From assembly GCF_002954385.1 (NCBI RefSeq), contig NZ_MQVY01000001.1:410892-474891 (forward strand): a stretch of DNA of 64,000 bases. The letters run 5' to 3'. Source of the stretch: Tenacibaculum sp. SG-28 (GTDB taxonomy: Bacteria > Bacteroidota > Bacteroidia > Flavobacteriales > Flavobacteriaceae). Numbering within the stretch: position 1 is the first letter of the stretch; every line of letters begins with the position of its first letter. Under the pieces are notes generated by a model, which was not told the origin of the DNA, searched no databases, and was given only the letters and a program-made list of their open reading frames with translations. Below are positions 18,466 through 27,625 of this stretch, piece by piece. The translations under genes and the position numbers were made by a program.

Positions 18466-21387
18466 ATGAAGAAAAAGTTATTAGCTATTTGTACCCTATT
18501 GGGTACCCTGTTATCTTTTGGACAGTACAAAAATCCTTTGCAAGCTAAAGACTCCCTATTGCAAAGCATTTGGGTGGATAGTATTCTGAAATCCATGACT
18601 GTAGAGGAGAAAATTGGACAGCTTTTTATGGTGCAGGCCTATTCCAATAAAGATGATAAGCACAAATCTGAAATACGCAATATGATTAAAAAATATCATG
18701 TTGGAAATCTCATCTTTATGCAGGGAACACCAGAGAGGCAAGTTGTTCTCAACAATGCCTACCAGAGGGAGGCAAAGATTCCTTTATTGATTGGTTTTGA
18801 TGGTGAATGGGGTTTGGATATGCGTCTAAAAAATAGTTATCGCTTTCCTTGGAATATGACTTTGGGAGCCATTTCCAATAATGCGCTGCTAAAAGAAACC
18901 GGAAGAAGTATTGGAGAGCATTGTAAAAGAGTTGGAATTCATATAAATTTTGCTCCGGTAGTAGATATTAATACCAACCCAAGTAATCCAATTATAGGAA
19001 ACCGTTCGTTTGGAGAAAGCAGAGAGAATGTTGCTTTTAAAGGTGTAGCATTCACAGAAGGAATGCAGAGTGTTGGCGTATTGGCTAGTGCAAAACATTT
19101 TCCAGGACATGGAGATACCGAGAAAGACTCCCACAAAACATTGCCTACAGTAGATTTTTCTCCAAAACGATTAGACTCTATTGAACTCTATCCCTATGAT
19201 AAAATGTTTGCTGCTGGCGTTGCAAGTGTTATGGTAGCACACTTGAGCATGCCGCAATTAGAACCAAACAAAGAATTGCCATCCTCATTATCTAAAAATA
19301 TTGTCACCGATTTACTACAAAGAAAAATGGGTTTTCGTGGCTTGGTTATAACCGATGGTTTGAATATGAAAGGTGCTGCTAACTATAGCTCCTCAGCTGC
19401 TATCAACCTAGCTGCTTTTCAAGCAGGTAATGATATTCTGCTCATACCGCAAGACATCCCTAATACTGTAAAATTATTTAAGGATAAATTAAAAGCTGGA
19501 GAATTAACAGAGGAACGAATCGATGTTTCTGTTACCAAGATATTGCAAGCGAAATATTTAGTTGGTCTTTCAAAATTTACTCCAATAAAAACGGACAGTA
19601 TCCGAGAGGATATTTATCGTACAAAAGATGAATTATTACACAGGAAATTGCTTTCTAATGCTATTACTGTTTTAAAAAATGAAAAGTCTAATCTTCCATT
19701 ACAACATTTAGAGAAAAAGAAGATAGCCTATGTTCCTTTGGGAGATGATACCGGGAATTCTTTTTTTAAAATGTTGAAAAATTATACCAAAGTAGATAAA
19801 GTTACTAGTGCGCAGTTGAACGATTTATTAGATAAATTAAAACCGTATACGCATGTTATTATCGGTTTTCACAAATCGAATAAACACCCGTGGAAGAGCT
19901 ATAAATTTACAAACAAAGAGATGGTTTGGTTGCAAGAAATTGCTCGAGATAAAAATGTAATATTAGACGTTTTTACAAGTCCTTATTGTCTGCATCAAGT
20001 AAAATCATTCACAAATATTGAGTCGATTGTAGTGTCCTATCAAAATAGTATAGAGGCACAAGAATTGTCAGCACAAGGCCTGTTTGGGGCTATTGCCTTG
20101 CAAGGAAAGTTACCGGTAAGTATTCTCGAGGAATTTAAAGTTGGAGAGGGATTACTTATAAACAAACTAAATATTTTGGGGTATACATTGCCTGAAGAGG
20201 TTGGCTTATCTTCCTCTAAATTAGCAATTATAGACAAAAGAATTGATACTATTTTAGCAGAGAAAATGGCACCCGGAGGACAAGTTTTAGTGGCAAGACA
20301 CGGAAAGGTTGTTTACAACAAGAGTTTTGGATACCACACGAACTCTAGAAAAAGAAAGGTTAAAAATTCAGATGTCTATGATCTTGCATCTTTAACAAAA
20401 ATATTAGCATCTTTACCAATGGTAATGAAGGCTGAAGAGGAAAAAAAAATTAGTTTATACTCCACGCTAGGGGATGTATTGAGCAGGTATAAAGACTCTA
20501 ATAAGGATACTTTAATGCTGAAGGAAATTCTATCCCATTATGCTCGGTTAAAAGCCTGGATTCCATTTTACATTGCTACGAAAGACGAAAAAACTGGCAA
20601 GGCGTCTTCCGAATTCTACAGAACTAAAAAGTCTGAGGATTTTTCCATAAAGGTAGCTTCGAATTTGTATCTAGCAAATACTTACCGGGATTCAATTTAC
20701 CATAAGATAGTTGCCGCTGAGCAGCGTTCTAAAATAGGCTATAAATATAGTGACCTTGGGTATTATATGCTACAAGAAATAATTGAGCATGAATATAACG
20801 AACCATTAAATGTTTTGGTTAATGAGATGTTTTATAAACGTTTAGGAGCTAATAGAACTAGTTATTTGCCCTTAAATACCTTTTCAAAAACTGAAATAGT
20901 TCCTACCGAAAATGACACTTATTATCGAAATCAGTTGGTACACGGTTATGTTCATGATATGGGGGCCGCTATGTTGGGTGGTGTCGGCGGGCATGCAGGC
21001 TTGTTTTCCAATGCGAATGATGTCGCAAAAATAATGCAAATGTATCTGCAAAATGGTTCCTACGATGGGTATCAATTTTTACAACCAGAAACGATAGCAA
21101 AGTTCAATCAAAGATATTACGCCGATAAACAAGTTAGAAGAGGCTTAGGGTTCGATAAAGTGCAAATTAGAGTAGAGGAAAAACCAACTTGTGGCTGTGT
21201 TTCTGAAAAGAGTTTTGGTCATAGTGGTTTTACTGGAACCTATGCATGGGCAGATCCTGAAAGCGATATCGTTTATGTTTTTTTATCCAATAGAGTGTTT
21301 CCTACAATGTCGAATCGCGGATTAGTAACGAGCAATATGCGAACTAAAATTCAAGAGGATATTCAAAATGCTATTTTGGAGGAGTAG
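18466..21387 (+). CDS. Two-domain enzyme: GH3 beta-N-acetylglucosaminidase fused to a beta-lactamase-fold hydrolase
   Basis: 973 residues. Signal peptide to about 20 (LLGTLLSFGQ). GH3 domain about 35-370: KHFPGHGDTEKDSH at 210-223 holds the Asp/His acid-base pair of NagZ-type enzymes, and VITDGLNMKG at 294-303 carries the nucleophile D297. A linker of about 220 residues resembles the GH3 C-terminal alpha/beta domain. A serine beta-lactamase/penicillin-binding fold follows from about 580: SLTK at 642-645, YSD in KYSDLGYYML, and HSG in FGHSGFTGT. NagZ releases GlcNAc from muropeptides. The second half resembles esterase/DD-peptidase hydrolases. A role in peptidoglycan recycling or remodelling outside the cytoplasm is likely. 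The stop overlaps the convergent acyltransferase gene by 17 bases. Confidence 0.9.
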   Translation: MKKKLLAICTLLGTLLSFGQYKNPLQAKDSLLQSIWVDSILKSMTVEEKIGQLFMVQAYSNKDDKHKSEIRNMIKKYHVGNLIFMQGTPERQVVLNNAYQREAKIPLLIGFDGEWGLDMRLKNSYRFPWNMTLGAISNNALLKETGRSIGEHCKRVGIHINFAPVVDINTNPSNPIIGNRSFGESRENVAFKGVAFTEGMQSVGVLASAKHFPGHGDTEKDSHKTLPTVDFSPKRLDSIELYPYDKMFAAGVASVMVAHLSMPQLEPNKELPSSLSKNIVTDLLQRKMGFRGLVITDGLNMKGAANYSSSAAINLAAFQAGNDILLIPQDIPNTVKLFKDKLKAGELTEERIDVSVTKILQAKYLVGLSKFTPIKTDSIREDIYRTKDELLHRKLLSNAITVLKNEKSNLPLQHLEKKKIAYVPLGDDTGNSFFKMLKNYTKVDKVTSAQLNDLLDKLKPYTHVIIGFHKSNKHPWKSYKFTNKEMVWLQEIARDKNVILDVFTSPYCLHQVKSFTNIESIVVSYQNSIEAQELSAQGLFGAIALQGKLPVSILEEFKVGEGLLINKLNILGYTLPEEVGLSSSKLAIIDKRIDTILAEKMAPGGQVLVARHGKVVYNKSFGYHTNSRKRKVKNSDVYDLASLTKILASLPMVMKAEEEKKISLYSTLGDVLSRYKDSNKDTLMLKEILSHYARLKAWIPFYIATKDEKTGKASSEFYRTKKSEDFSIKVASNLYLANTYRDSIYHKIVAAEQRSKIGYKYSDLGYYMLQEIIEHEYNEPLNVLVNEMFYKRLGANRTSYLPLNTFSKTEIVPTENDTYYRNQLVHGYVHDMGAAMLGGVGGHAGLFSNANDVAKIMQMYLQNGSYDGYQFLQPETIAKFNQRYYADKQVRRGLGFDKVQIRVEEKPTCGCVSEKSFGHSGFTGTYAWADPESDIVYVFLSNRVFPTMSNRGLVTSNMRTKIQEDIQNAILEE

Positions 21388-22411
21388 GGGCAATTTTACT
21401 ATACAACATCACCAAAACCACACTTAGTATACTGTAGTACCATGCAATTTGGGAATTCAAAAAATAACAGATGATTCCTGTCTGTATTAGCAGGAAGGTA
21501 GGGTATAAAATTAAGTTGCTTCCAAACCTAAAGGTATCTATAAATTCAAATTCATTAATTTTCTTAGCTATTCTTTTCCATATAATATAAGGAATGATTC
21601 CATTTATAATAAGGAGAAATAACAACGGTTTGAAATAGTTACTTTTTATTTTTTTGGGTAATACCGTCTCTTTTTGTTGTATCATTTGATTTACAGCAGA
21701 TACCTCCGTATAATCTACTTGTGCCTTGTTTAAAGATTGAACAATGCTACTGTAATTTTCATCATCTTTTATGTGAACTGTTAAACCTTCTAGTTGTTTC
21801 GATACTTCACTCTTCAAGTACTTTACGCTAGTGAATTGGTCTTGTTCGTAGGAAGAATTAGCACATATAGGCGTACCGATATTTACTGCTAGTTTTAAAG
21901 GGTATTCCGATGGGTTTTGATAGGTAATTCCTATTGGTATTACGTAAATTTTTGTCTCAGGGTTATGTTCTAAAGTTTGATGAATAATTCTTGTAAAACC
22001 TTTACTCAGTGGTCGAATGGTTCTTTTTTTATTATGACTTCCTTCCGGAAAAATTAAAATAGCTTCGTTTTTTTTAAGTAGTTTTTCACATTTGTTAAAA
22101 ATTGCTTGGTTTTTGGATAGTTGCTGGATACCATCCCGAATTCTATATACCGGCATCATTCCTAGTATATCAAAAAAAGAGGAAACTATTTTGTTGTTAA
22201 ATACTCCTGCTCTAACTAAAAAATTAGTCTTGCGAGAAATACTTGTGGCAATGACTAGCGGGTCAATTAGTCCATTGGGGTGGTTTGCTGCAAATACAAT
22301 AGCACCGTCTTTTGGTATCGGCTGCTGAACGGTGACCTTTATTTTTTTGGTGTAAAAGAAAAGCCCAGTTTTTATAAATAGTTTGAAAAATAAATAGATA
22401 AAGTCTTGCAT
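21371..22411 (-). CDS. Lysophospholipid acyltransferase family protein
   Basis: 346 residues. NHPNGLIDP at about 45-53 is an HX4D active-site variant, and FPEGSH near 118-123 is the second PlsC motif; VRAGVF and GMMPVYRIRDG also fit. The last 100 residues contain two or three membrane helices. PlsC-like enzymes transfer acyl groups to lysophosphatidic acid; this one could act on glycerolipids or other lipid acceptors. Start ATG at 22411 overlaps the stop of the upstream transporter gene, so the two are coupled. Confidence 0.88.
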   Translation of the reverse strand: MQDFIYLFFKLFIKTGLFFYTKKIKVTVQQPIPKDGAIVFAANHPNGLIDPLVIATSISRKTNFLVRAGVFNNKIVSSFFDILGMMPVYRIRDGIQQLSKNQAIFNKCEKLLKKNEAILIFPEGSHNKKRTIRPLSKGFTRIIHQTLEHNPETKIYVIPIGITYQNPSEYPLKLAVNIGTPICANSSYEQDQFTSVKYLKSEVSKQLEGLTVHIKDDENYSSIVQSLNKAQVDYTEVSAVNQMIQQKETVLPKKIKSNYFKPLLFLLIINGIIPYIIWKRIAKKINEFEFIDTFRFGSNLILYPTFLLIQTGIICYFLNSQIAWYYSILSVVLVMLYSKIAPTPPK

Positions 22412-23328
22412 TACTTATTGTTTTTTCTCCCCCAGTACGTGGCGAGGGCCATGCCTGAAAATATGTCCCACACACCCCAAAAAGCAGCTAAAAGAGCCAT
22501 GCCACCCAATCCATCAAAAAAACTAAAGATTAATAACAACCCTAAACCACCATTTTGAATTCCTGTTTCCACAGCTATGGTTCTTTTATCTTTCTCTGAA
22601 AGCCTAAATGATTTTGCGGTAAAATAACCAATGCAATAGGCAAATATATTATGAAAAACTACAAGGAATAAGACCAAATGGATGTAGTTTTTAAAAATAT
22701 TTGCATTGTCGTATAAGGCAATAACAATCAGTAATAAAAAAAATAGTAACGAGGAAGGTCTTAGTAAAGTGTTAATTTTTTTCGCCATTTTAGGGTGGTA
22801 ATGGTTTACTAGCATACCCAAAACAAGCGGGATACCTAAAATCAAGAGAACTAATTTTGTTAATTCATAGGCATCGAGTGCTACTGTTTGAAGTATTTCA
22901 TTTGTCGGTGGATATAAGGAACCCCAAAATTTTAAATTAAAAGGTGTTAAGACAATACATATTAACGTAGCAAAAGCTGTTAAACTGATGGATAATGCGG
23001 CATTACCTTTTGCCATTTTACTAAAAAAATTAGATACATTTCCTCCAGGGCAAGCGGCGATCAGAATCATTCCTAAGGCAAAACTTGGGTGTGGTTTCAA
23101 AATTAAAACCAATACGAACGTTAAGGCAGGTAACAGTATAAATTGTGATAGTATTCCAACAAGTAAGATTTTAGGGTTTCTAATTAGTCGCTTAAAATCG
23201 TCTATTGTTATGTCTAGTGAAATTCCAAACATTATAATTGCTAGTGCGATATTTAGCATCCATAATGCTTCGGTATCAAAATTAATTTGAATTTCGTCTA
23301 TGTTAATTGTGCTAGTTTTTAAAGGCAT
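22411..23328 (-). CDS. Bile acid:sodium symporter family (BASS) transporter
   Basis: 305 residues from ATG 23328, two codons in from a TTG. Nine or ten hydrophobic helices, with the typical MILIAACPGGNVSNFFSKMAKG, the FGISLDITIDDFK region and QNGGLGLLL. These mark the sodium/bile-acid symporter family, a broad group moving organic anions; the true substrate is unknown. The gene starts within the end of the DUF4159 gene and touches the acyltransferase start, suggesting one operon. Confidence 0.88.
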   Translation of the reverse strand: MPLKTSTINIDEIQINFDTEALWMLNIALAIIMFGISLDITIDDFKRLIRNPKILLVGILSQFILLPALTFVLVLILKPHPSFALGMILIAACPGGNVSNFFSKMAKGNAALSISLTAFATLICIVLTPFNLKFWGSLYPPTNEILQTVALDAYELTKLVLLILGIPLVLGMLVNHYHPKMAKKINTLLRPSSLLFFLLLIVIALYDNANIFKNYIHLVLFLVVFHNIFAYCIGYFTAKSFRLSEKDKRTIAVETGIQNGGLGLLLIFSFFDGLGGMALLAAFWGVWDIFSGMALATYWGRKNNK

Positions 23329-23953
23329 ATTCAATAATATTGGCTCCCATTTGTAAGGCTTTTATTCTTATTTCCTTTGAATTATTATGAACCTCTTGAT
23401 CTTCCCATCCGTCACTTAAGTCACTTTCATAATCGTAAAAAACAACCAAGCGACCTTCGTAAAATATACCTAAACCTTTTGGTGCTTTTTTATCGTGCTC
23501 GTGTATTTTAGGGAGTCCATTTGGAAAGGAAAAGGTTTGGTTATAAATTGGATGGGTTGTGGGTAGTTCCTGAAAATTCTTATTTGGAAATACTTTTTTC
23601 ATTTCTCGTCTGATGTATTTGTCTAATCCATAATTGTCAGAAATATGCAAAAATCCGCCAGAACTGAGGTAATTTTTTAACATTGTCGCATCTTCCTCAC
23701 TGAAATAAACATTACCATGTCCTGTCAAAAAAACCAGTGGATAGTGGAAGATTCCATTGTCATTTAAAGCGACCACATCGGGGTCTTTAGCTATAGCGCT
23801 TTTTATATTTTTATTGGTAAAGGCAATTAAGTTAGGCAATGCGGTAGGATTGGCATACCAGTCTCCACCTCCGTCATATTTAAGGGTTGCTATCTCTTGC
23901 GAAAAACAAAAGGACCGTATAAATAGTATCAGGAAAATTGTTGTTGTTTTCAA
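23312..23953 (-). CDS. DUF4159 domain exported protein
   Basis: 213 residues with a signal peptide (LILFIRSFCFSQ). The body fits DUF4159: LKYDGGGDWYANPTALPNLI, FHYPLVFLTGHGNVYFS, LSSGGFLHISDNYG and GIFYEGRLVVFYDYESDLSDGWED. DUF4159 proteins look like glutamine-amidotransferase-type sandwich folds, usually exported, with no assigned activity. Its 3' end overlaps the start of the BASS gene by 17 bases. Confidence 0.85.
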   Translation of the reverse strand: MKTTTIFLILFIRSFCFSQEIATLKYDGGGDWYANPTALPNLIAFTNKNIKSAIAKDPDVVALNDNGIFHYPLVFLTGHGNVYFSEEDATMLKNYLSSGGFLHISDNYGLDKYIRREMKKVFPNKNFQELPTTHPIYNQTFSFPNGLPKIHEHDKKAPKGLGIFYEGRLVVFYDYESDLSDGWEDQEVHNNSKEIRIKALQMGANIIEYAFKN

Positions 23954-24013
23954 GAATGTTTTTTTATGTACAATATACTAACAAAATTAAAAATATCTAA
24001 TTATTGTTAGATT

Positions 24014-24733
24014 TTAGTAGTCCTTTTCGTTCACGAAAGCTATATGTGACGCAGCTGTAATACCCGCTGTTTCTGTTCGAAGTCTATTCTCCCCTAAGCT
24101 AATAGGTTGGTAATTCATCTTTATAGCGCTTTGAATTTCAGCAGGCGAAAAATCTCCTTCAGGTCCTATTAAAATCGTATAAGAGTTTCCAGGTGTGCTG
24201 CATTTTTGTATAGTTGGTTTTTCAGTGCTCTTCTCACAATGTGCAATAAATAATTCGCCGTCTTTTTTAGAATTGATAAAATCAAGACATCTTACAGTAT
24301 CGTTTAAATGTGGCAATTTATATTGCAAGGATTGCTTCATTGCTGCTTGGATTATCTTTTCCATGCGCTCTTTTTTAATTGATTTCCGCTCTGAATTAGC
24401 ACATATTATTGGTGTTATTTCGTCGATGCCAATTTCAGTTGCTTTTTCTAAAAACCACTCGAAACGGTCGTTGTTTTTAGTTGGAGCAATAGCGATGTGT
24501 AGTGTATAGTTTCTGGAGGATTTTTTTTGGAAAACCTCTGCAATAGAAGCGATACACTTTTTATCACTTGCAACACGTATTTTTACCGTAAATAGAAAAT
24601 TATTACCATTGGTAATATGAAGCGTATCTCCTTCCTTTTTGCGAAGCACCTTTATAATATGACGACTTTCATTTTTGTCGAAAGTAATCTCTTTGTCGTT
24701 TTCCGAGATGGAAGAATTAAAAAATAATTGCAT
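24014..24733 (-). CDS. rsmE: 16S rRNA (uracil-1498-N3)-methyltransferase
   Basis: 239 residues from ATG 24733 (MQLFFNSSI), rather than a longer frame from 24793. SPOUT-type motifs: ILIGPEGDFSPAEI and ISLGENRLRTETAGITAAS near the C-terminus form the knot that binds S-adenosylmethionine; the N-terminal beta-barrel PUA-like domain is normal. RsmE methylates N3 of U1498 in 16S rRNA, in the cytoplasm. The start codon overlaps the stop of the acetyltransferase gene by one base (ATG inside TAATG-type junction). Confidence 0.93.
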   Translation of the reverse strand: MQLFFNSSISENDKEITFDKNESRHIIKVLRKKEGDTLHITNGNNFLFTVKIRVASDKKCIASIAEVFQKKSSRNYTLHIAIAPTKNNDRFEWFLEKATEIGIDEITPIICANSERKSIKKERMEKIIQAAMKQSLQYKLPHLNDTVRCLDFINSKKDGELFIAHCEKSTEKPTIQKCSTPGNSYTILIGPEGDFSPAEIQSAIKMNYQPISLGENRLRTETAGITAASHIAFVNEKDY

Positions 24734-25851
24734 TATAAATTTATTCTGTACGTTCTTCTTCGTTTGTGTACCACCGGATGAAATTCCTTCCAAATATTTT
24801 GAATAGCAGTGTTCTCTGCTAATTCAGGCGTACGAATACAATTTTCAATGCCTTTAGCACTGAAGGTTTTATAAAATTCTTTAAAAATTAGGGCAGTAAC
24901 TCCTCTGTTTTGATATTCGGGGTCTACACCGATAAGATAAAATGTAACATCTTTGGCTTTTTTTCTCGCTTTTAAAAGATGCCATATTCCGAAAGGAAAA
25001 AGTTTGCCATTTGCCTTTTGAAGTGCCTCTGAGAACGATGGCATTACTATTGCGAAGGCTATTAATTTTTTGTTTTTATCAATAACAAACTTAATGTATT
25101 CGGGATTTATAAAACTGATATATTTTTCTTTAAAATATGTTATCTGAGCCTCTGAAATAGGAACGTAGGTAGAGAGTTTTGAATAGGTTTTGTCAAATAA
25201 ACCAAACATTTCAGTAACATACGGCAGTATATCTTTGGTATTCGTGAAGTTTAGCGTTTGTAACCCGTATCTTTTCTCTATTAGTTTAGAAGCTCTTTCA
25301 TATTTCGTGAAATCTACATTTTTAAAAAGGAATTTATGTTCTAAATATTCTTTTTCTTTAACAAATCCTAATTGTTCTAAATGCTTCTGATAATAGGGAT
25401 GATTATACCAGGTAATCATCGTTCCAATATGGTCGAATCCTTCGGTGAGTACTCCAGTTTTATCCAGGTTATTAAACCCAATTGGCCCCTCGACATATCT
25501 TAGGTTATTTTGAATGCCTATCTCTTTAACTTTGTTTAACAGTATTCTGGATACTTCAATGTCATCGATAACGTCAAACCAACCAAAACGCATTTTTTTT
25601 ATATGCTGCTTTTCAACTTCATAGGTGTTAATTATAGCTACAACTCGCCCTACAATCGTATCATTTTTATATGCAAGAAAGAATCTAGCAGTAGCATGCT
25701 CAAAAACCGGATTATTCTTTTTATCAAAATTTGCCAATTCATCTTTAATAATCGGAGGAACCCAATACTTGTTATTTTTATAAAGTGTAAAAGGAAATTT
25801 AACAAATTGTTTCATTTCCTTTGTAGAAGCTATTTCTTGAATTCGTATCAT
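24733..25851 (-). CDS. GNAT-like acetyltransferase, two-domain
   Basis: 372 residues. N-terminal and C-terminal halves each resemble GNAT folds: FFLAYKNDTIVGRVVAIIN at about 55-75 and VTFYLIGVDPEYQNRGVTAL near 305-325, the latter close to the acetyl-CoA-binding R/Q-x-x-G-x-G/A loop. YVEGPIGFNNLDKTGVLTEG and TMITWYNHPYYQKHLEQLGF belong to a Bacteroidota family often mislabelled 'GTP cyclohydrolase'; no cyclohydrolase motif is visible. Substrate unknown. Next to rsmE with a one-base overlap. Upstream, the outer-membrane protein gene stops 6 bases before this start. Confidence 0.75.
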   Translation of the reverse strand: MIRIQEIASTKEMKQFVKFPFTLYKNNKYWVPPIIKDELANFDKKNNPVFEHATARFFLAYKNDTIVGRVVAIINTYEVEKQHIKKMRFGWFDVIDDIEVSRILLNKVKEIGIQNNLRYVEGPIGFNNLDKTGVLTEGFDHIGTMITWYNHPYYQKHLEQLGFVKEKEYLEHKFLFKNVDFTKYERASKLIEKRYGLQTLNFTNTKDILPYVTEMFGLFDKTYSKLSTYVPISEAQITYFKEKYISFINPEYIKFVIDKNKKLIAFAIVMPSFSEALQKANGKLFPFGIWHLLKARKKAKDVTFYLIGVDPEYQNRGVTALIFKEFYKTFSAKGIENCIRTPELAENTAIQNIWKEFHPVVHKRRRTYRINL

Positions 25852-25857
25852 GCTATT

Positions 25858-27192
25858 TTAGTTGTCCTTTTTATTTTGTGCTTTTTTTTGTTTTTCTTTC
25901 TTCTCTTTTTCCTCTTCTTTTTTAATTTCCTCTTCTAGTTTTTTTATTTCTTTTTCAAGTTTTAAACGCTCTTTCTCTTTTCTTTTTGCTTCTTTTTCTT
26001 TTTCTTTCTCAATCCTTTTTTTGTTTTTCTTTAACTCTTTTTCTTTTTTTCTAGCTTCTTTTTTCGTCTGTTTAGCTACTTTTTTCTTTTCTTTTTTATC
26101 TTCTTTTGAAATAATATCAACTAGAGATTCTTTTCGTTCTCTTTTCCTACTGCTTTTATTGGTACTAGTTTCGTTCACATTTGGAGAGATATCCAAATCT
26201 ACTTTCTGCTCTCTGGGATCTTTTTTGTTAAATACATTTCCAATCTTACCAAATATTCTGCCAAAGAAAGATCTGTTTTGGTCGTATTTTATGGGCTCCT
26301 CCTCTTTGATCACATTACCAAATTCATCAATTTCAGTGAATTTGTCCTTATGCCTATCTATACGATACGAAACTCCAATTCCTGCGGTTATACCGCTCTG
26401 TTCTTTTTCAAAATTAGCTCGTAAGGATGCGTTGACTTGGAGATTTAAATGTAATAGATAGGCTACCCCTGTAGCAAGGCTACTATTTTGCGGTTGTTTT
26501 CCAAAAAGTCCTTCCGTCTCGAGAAATCCAGACCAATAATTATTAAAATTATAGGTTCCGGTAAGTATATATCTGAAGGATGCAAATTCGCTACCTATAT
26601 AATCGTAGTAAACATTTGTTATCACATTTAATTTGTCTGAGAATTCGTTTTGCAATAGAACCCCTATTTTCGGTGTAATCCCGCCTTTGTTAAAGTAGTC
26701 TGGAGTGACATCTCCGAAATTTACACCTGCATACACACCTACATGTGGAATCCATCGTTTGTAATCGAAAGAATGCCTTGCTTTCCAACTACGTACCTCT
26801 TTAGATTTATCTTCGTATTTTGGTGCATATATAAAATATTTTGCACCGAGAACGAGATTGTTTATCCCCGTTGTTTTATAGGTAGATTCAAAAATATTTT
26901 TAAAGCCAATCGTATTGCTTGCTATCGCAGTATTGAGATTGAATTCTAATTTATCACTTAAAAAACTCGTTCGGAACGCAAAGTCGATACCAAGAGATTT
27001 CGGATTACTGAAAGTCTCTGCCAATGGAATACTTCGATAAAACAGAGTAGATTCAAATTGATAAACACCCGACCCGACACTGTATGGGCTTTCTGATAAC
27101 CCTGGTTTATTGGAGTTTATAACAGGAGTGTATTGTGCATAGGCAGCTATTGTGAATATCAAGCATAATAGTAAAGGGGATGTTTTTAACAT
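25858..27192 (-). CDS. Outer-membrane transporter-family barrel with Lys/Glu-rich tail
   Basis: 444 residues. A signal peptide (LLLCLIFTIAAYAQ) is followed by NKPGLSESPYSVGSGVYQFE and a run of amphipathic strands to about residue 290, matching the 'transporter family' (MetA-pathway phenol-degradation-like) outer-membrane proteins of Bacteroidota. From about residue 300 the protein changes: a linker to about 345 and then about 95 residues almost entirely of Lys, Glu and Arg, predicted as a long charged helix. The tail is not usual for an outer-membrane barrel and its place (periplasm or surface) is unclear. DNA is strongly A/T-skewed there (T/C-rich on the plus strand) but in frame. No other close match. 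Confidence 0.8.
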   Translation of the reverse strand: MLKTSPLLLCLIFTIAAYAQYTPVINSNKPGLSESPYSVGSGVYQFESTLFYRSIPLAETFSNPKSLGIDFAFRTSFLSDKLEFNLNTAIASNTIGFKNIFESTYKTTGINNLVLGAKYFIYAPKYEDKSKEVRSWKARHSFDYKRWIPHVGVYAGVNFGDVTPDYFNKGGITPKIGVLLQNEFSDKLNVITNVYYDYIGSEFASFRYILTGTYNFNNYWSGFLETEGLFGKQPQNSSLATGVAYLLHLNLQVNASLRANFEKEQSGITAGIGVSYRIDRHKDKFTEIDEFGNVIKEEEPIKYDQNRSFFGRIFGKIGNVFNKKDPREQKVDLDISPNVNETSTNKSSRKRERKESLVDIISKEDKKEKKKVAKQTKKEARKKEKELKKNKKRIEKEKEKEAKRKEKERLKLEKEIKKLEEEIKKEEEKEKKEKQKKAQNKKDN

Positions 27193-27335
27193 TTTTCAAA
27201 TTCCATTTTAGGCACAAATACAAACATACACTAAAATTATGAAATACGATATAGGGTAAGTTTTGTAAACTCTTAACGTTACCTTTGCTGTCAAATTGTT
27301 ACTTTTGATTAATTTTTTAAAAGCATTTAAAAACG

Positions 27336-27623
27336 ATGATGTTATATCTACTAGGCATACTTAATTTGTTAAAAACCATAGTAATCATATTGTTAATTTA
27401 TTACGGATTTAAACTTTTCGTGCGATTTTTTGGACCATATTTAATCAAAAAAGCTGTAGATAAGGCGCAGAAAAACGCACAACAAAACTACGCTAATCCT
27501 AACGAAACTGCCGTAGAGGAAGGAAAGACAGTCATAGATAAAAAGCCAAAATCAAAATCGAAAAACACAAACCAAAGTTATCCATCCGATGATGAATACA
27601 TCGACTTTGAAGAAATTGAATAA
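27336..27623 (+). CDS. DUF4834 small membrane protein
   Basis: 95 residues, ATG at 27336 (a second ATG follows). One hydrophobic helix at about 8-26 then FGPYLIKKAVDKAQKNAQQ, then a polar Lys/Glu-rich tail ending DDEYIDFEEIE. Typical of DUF4834, which usually precedes yfhO in this group; the stop is 2 bases before that gene, so they are probably coupled. Function unknown. Confidence 0.82.
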   Translation: MMLYLLGILNLLKTIVIILLIYYGFKLFVRFFGPYLIKKAVDKAQKNAQQNYANPNETAVEEGKTVIDKKPKSKSKNTNQSYPSDDEYIDFEEIE

Positions 27624-27625
27624 CT

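Noticed and set aside
25862..26461. Ser/Phe-rich plus-strand frame of 199 codons
   Set aside because: Shadow of the Lys/Glu-rich tail of the minus-strand outer-membrane protein; T/C repeats give Phe and Ser codons.
27258..27307. TACCTTTG and TACTTTTG before DUF4834 as promoters
   Set aside because: Both fit the -7 element, but no TTG lies at 17-23 bases upstream; spacing is 14 or less.
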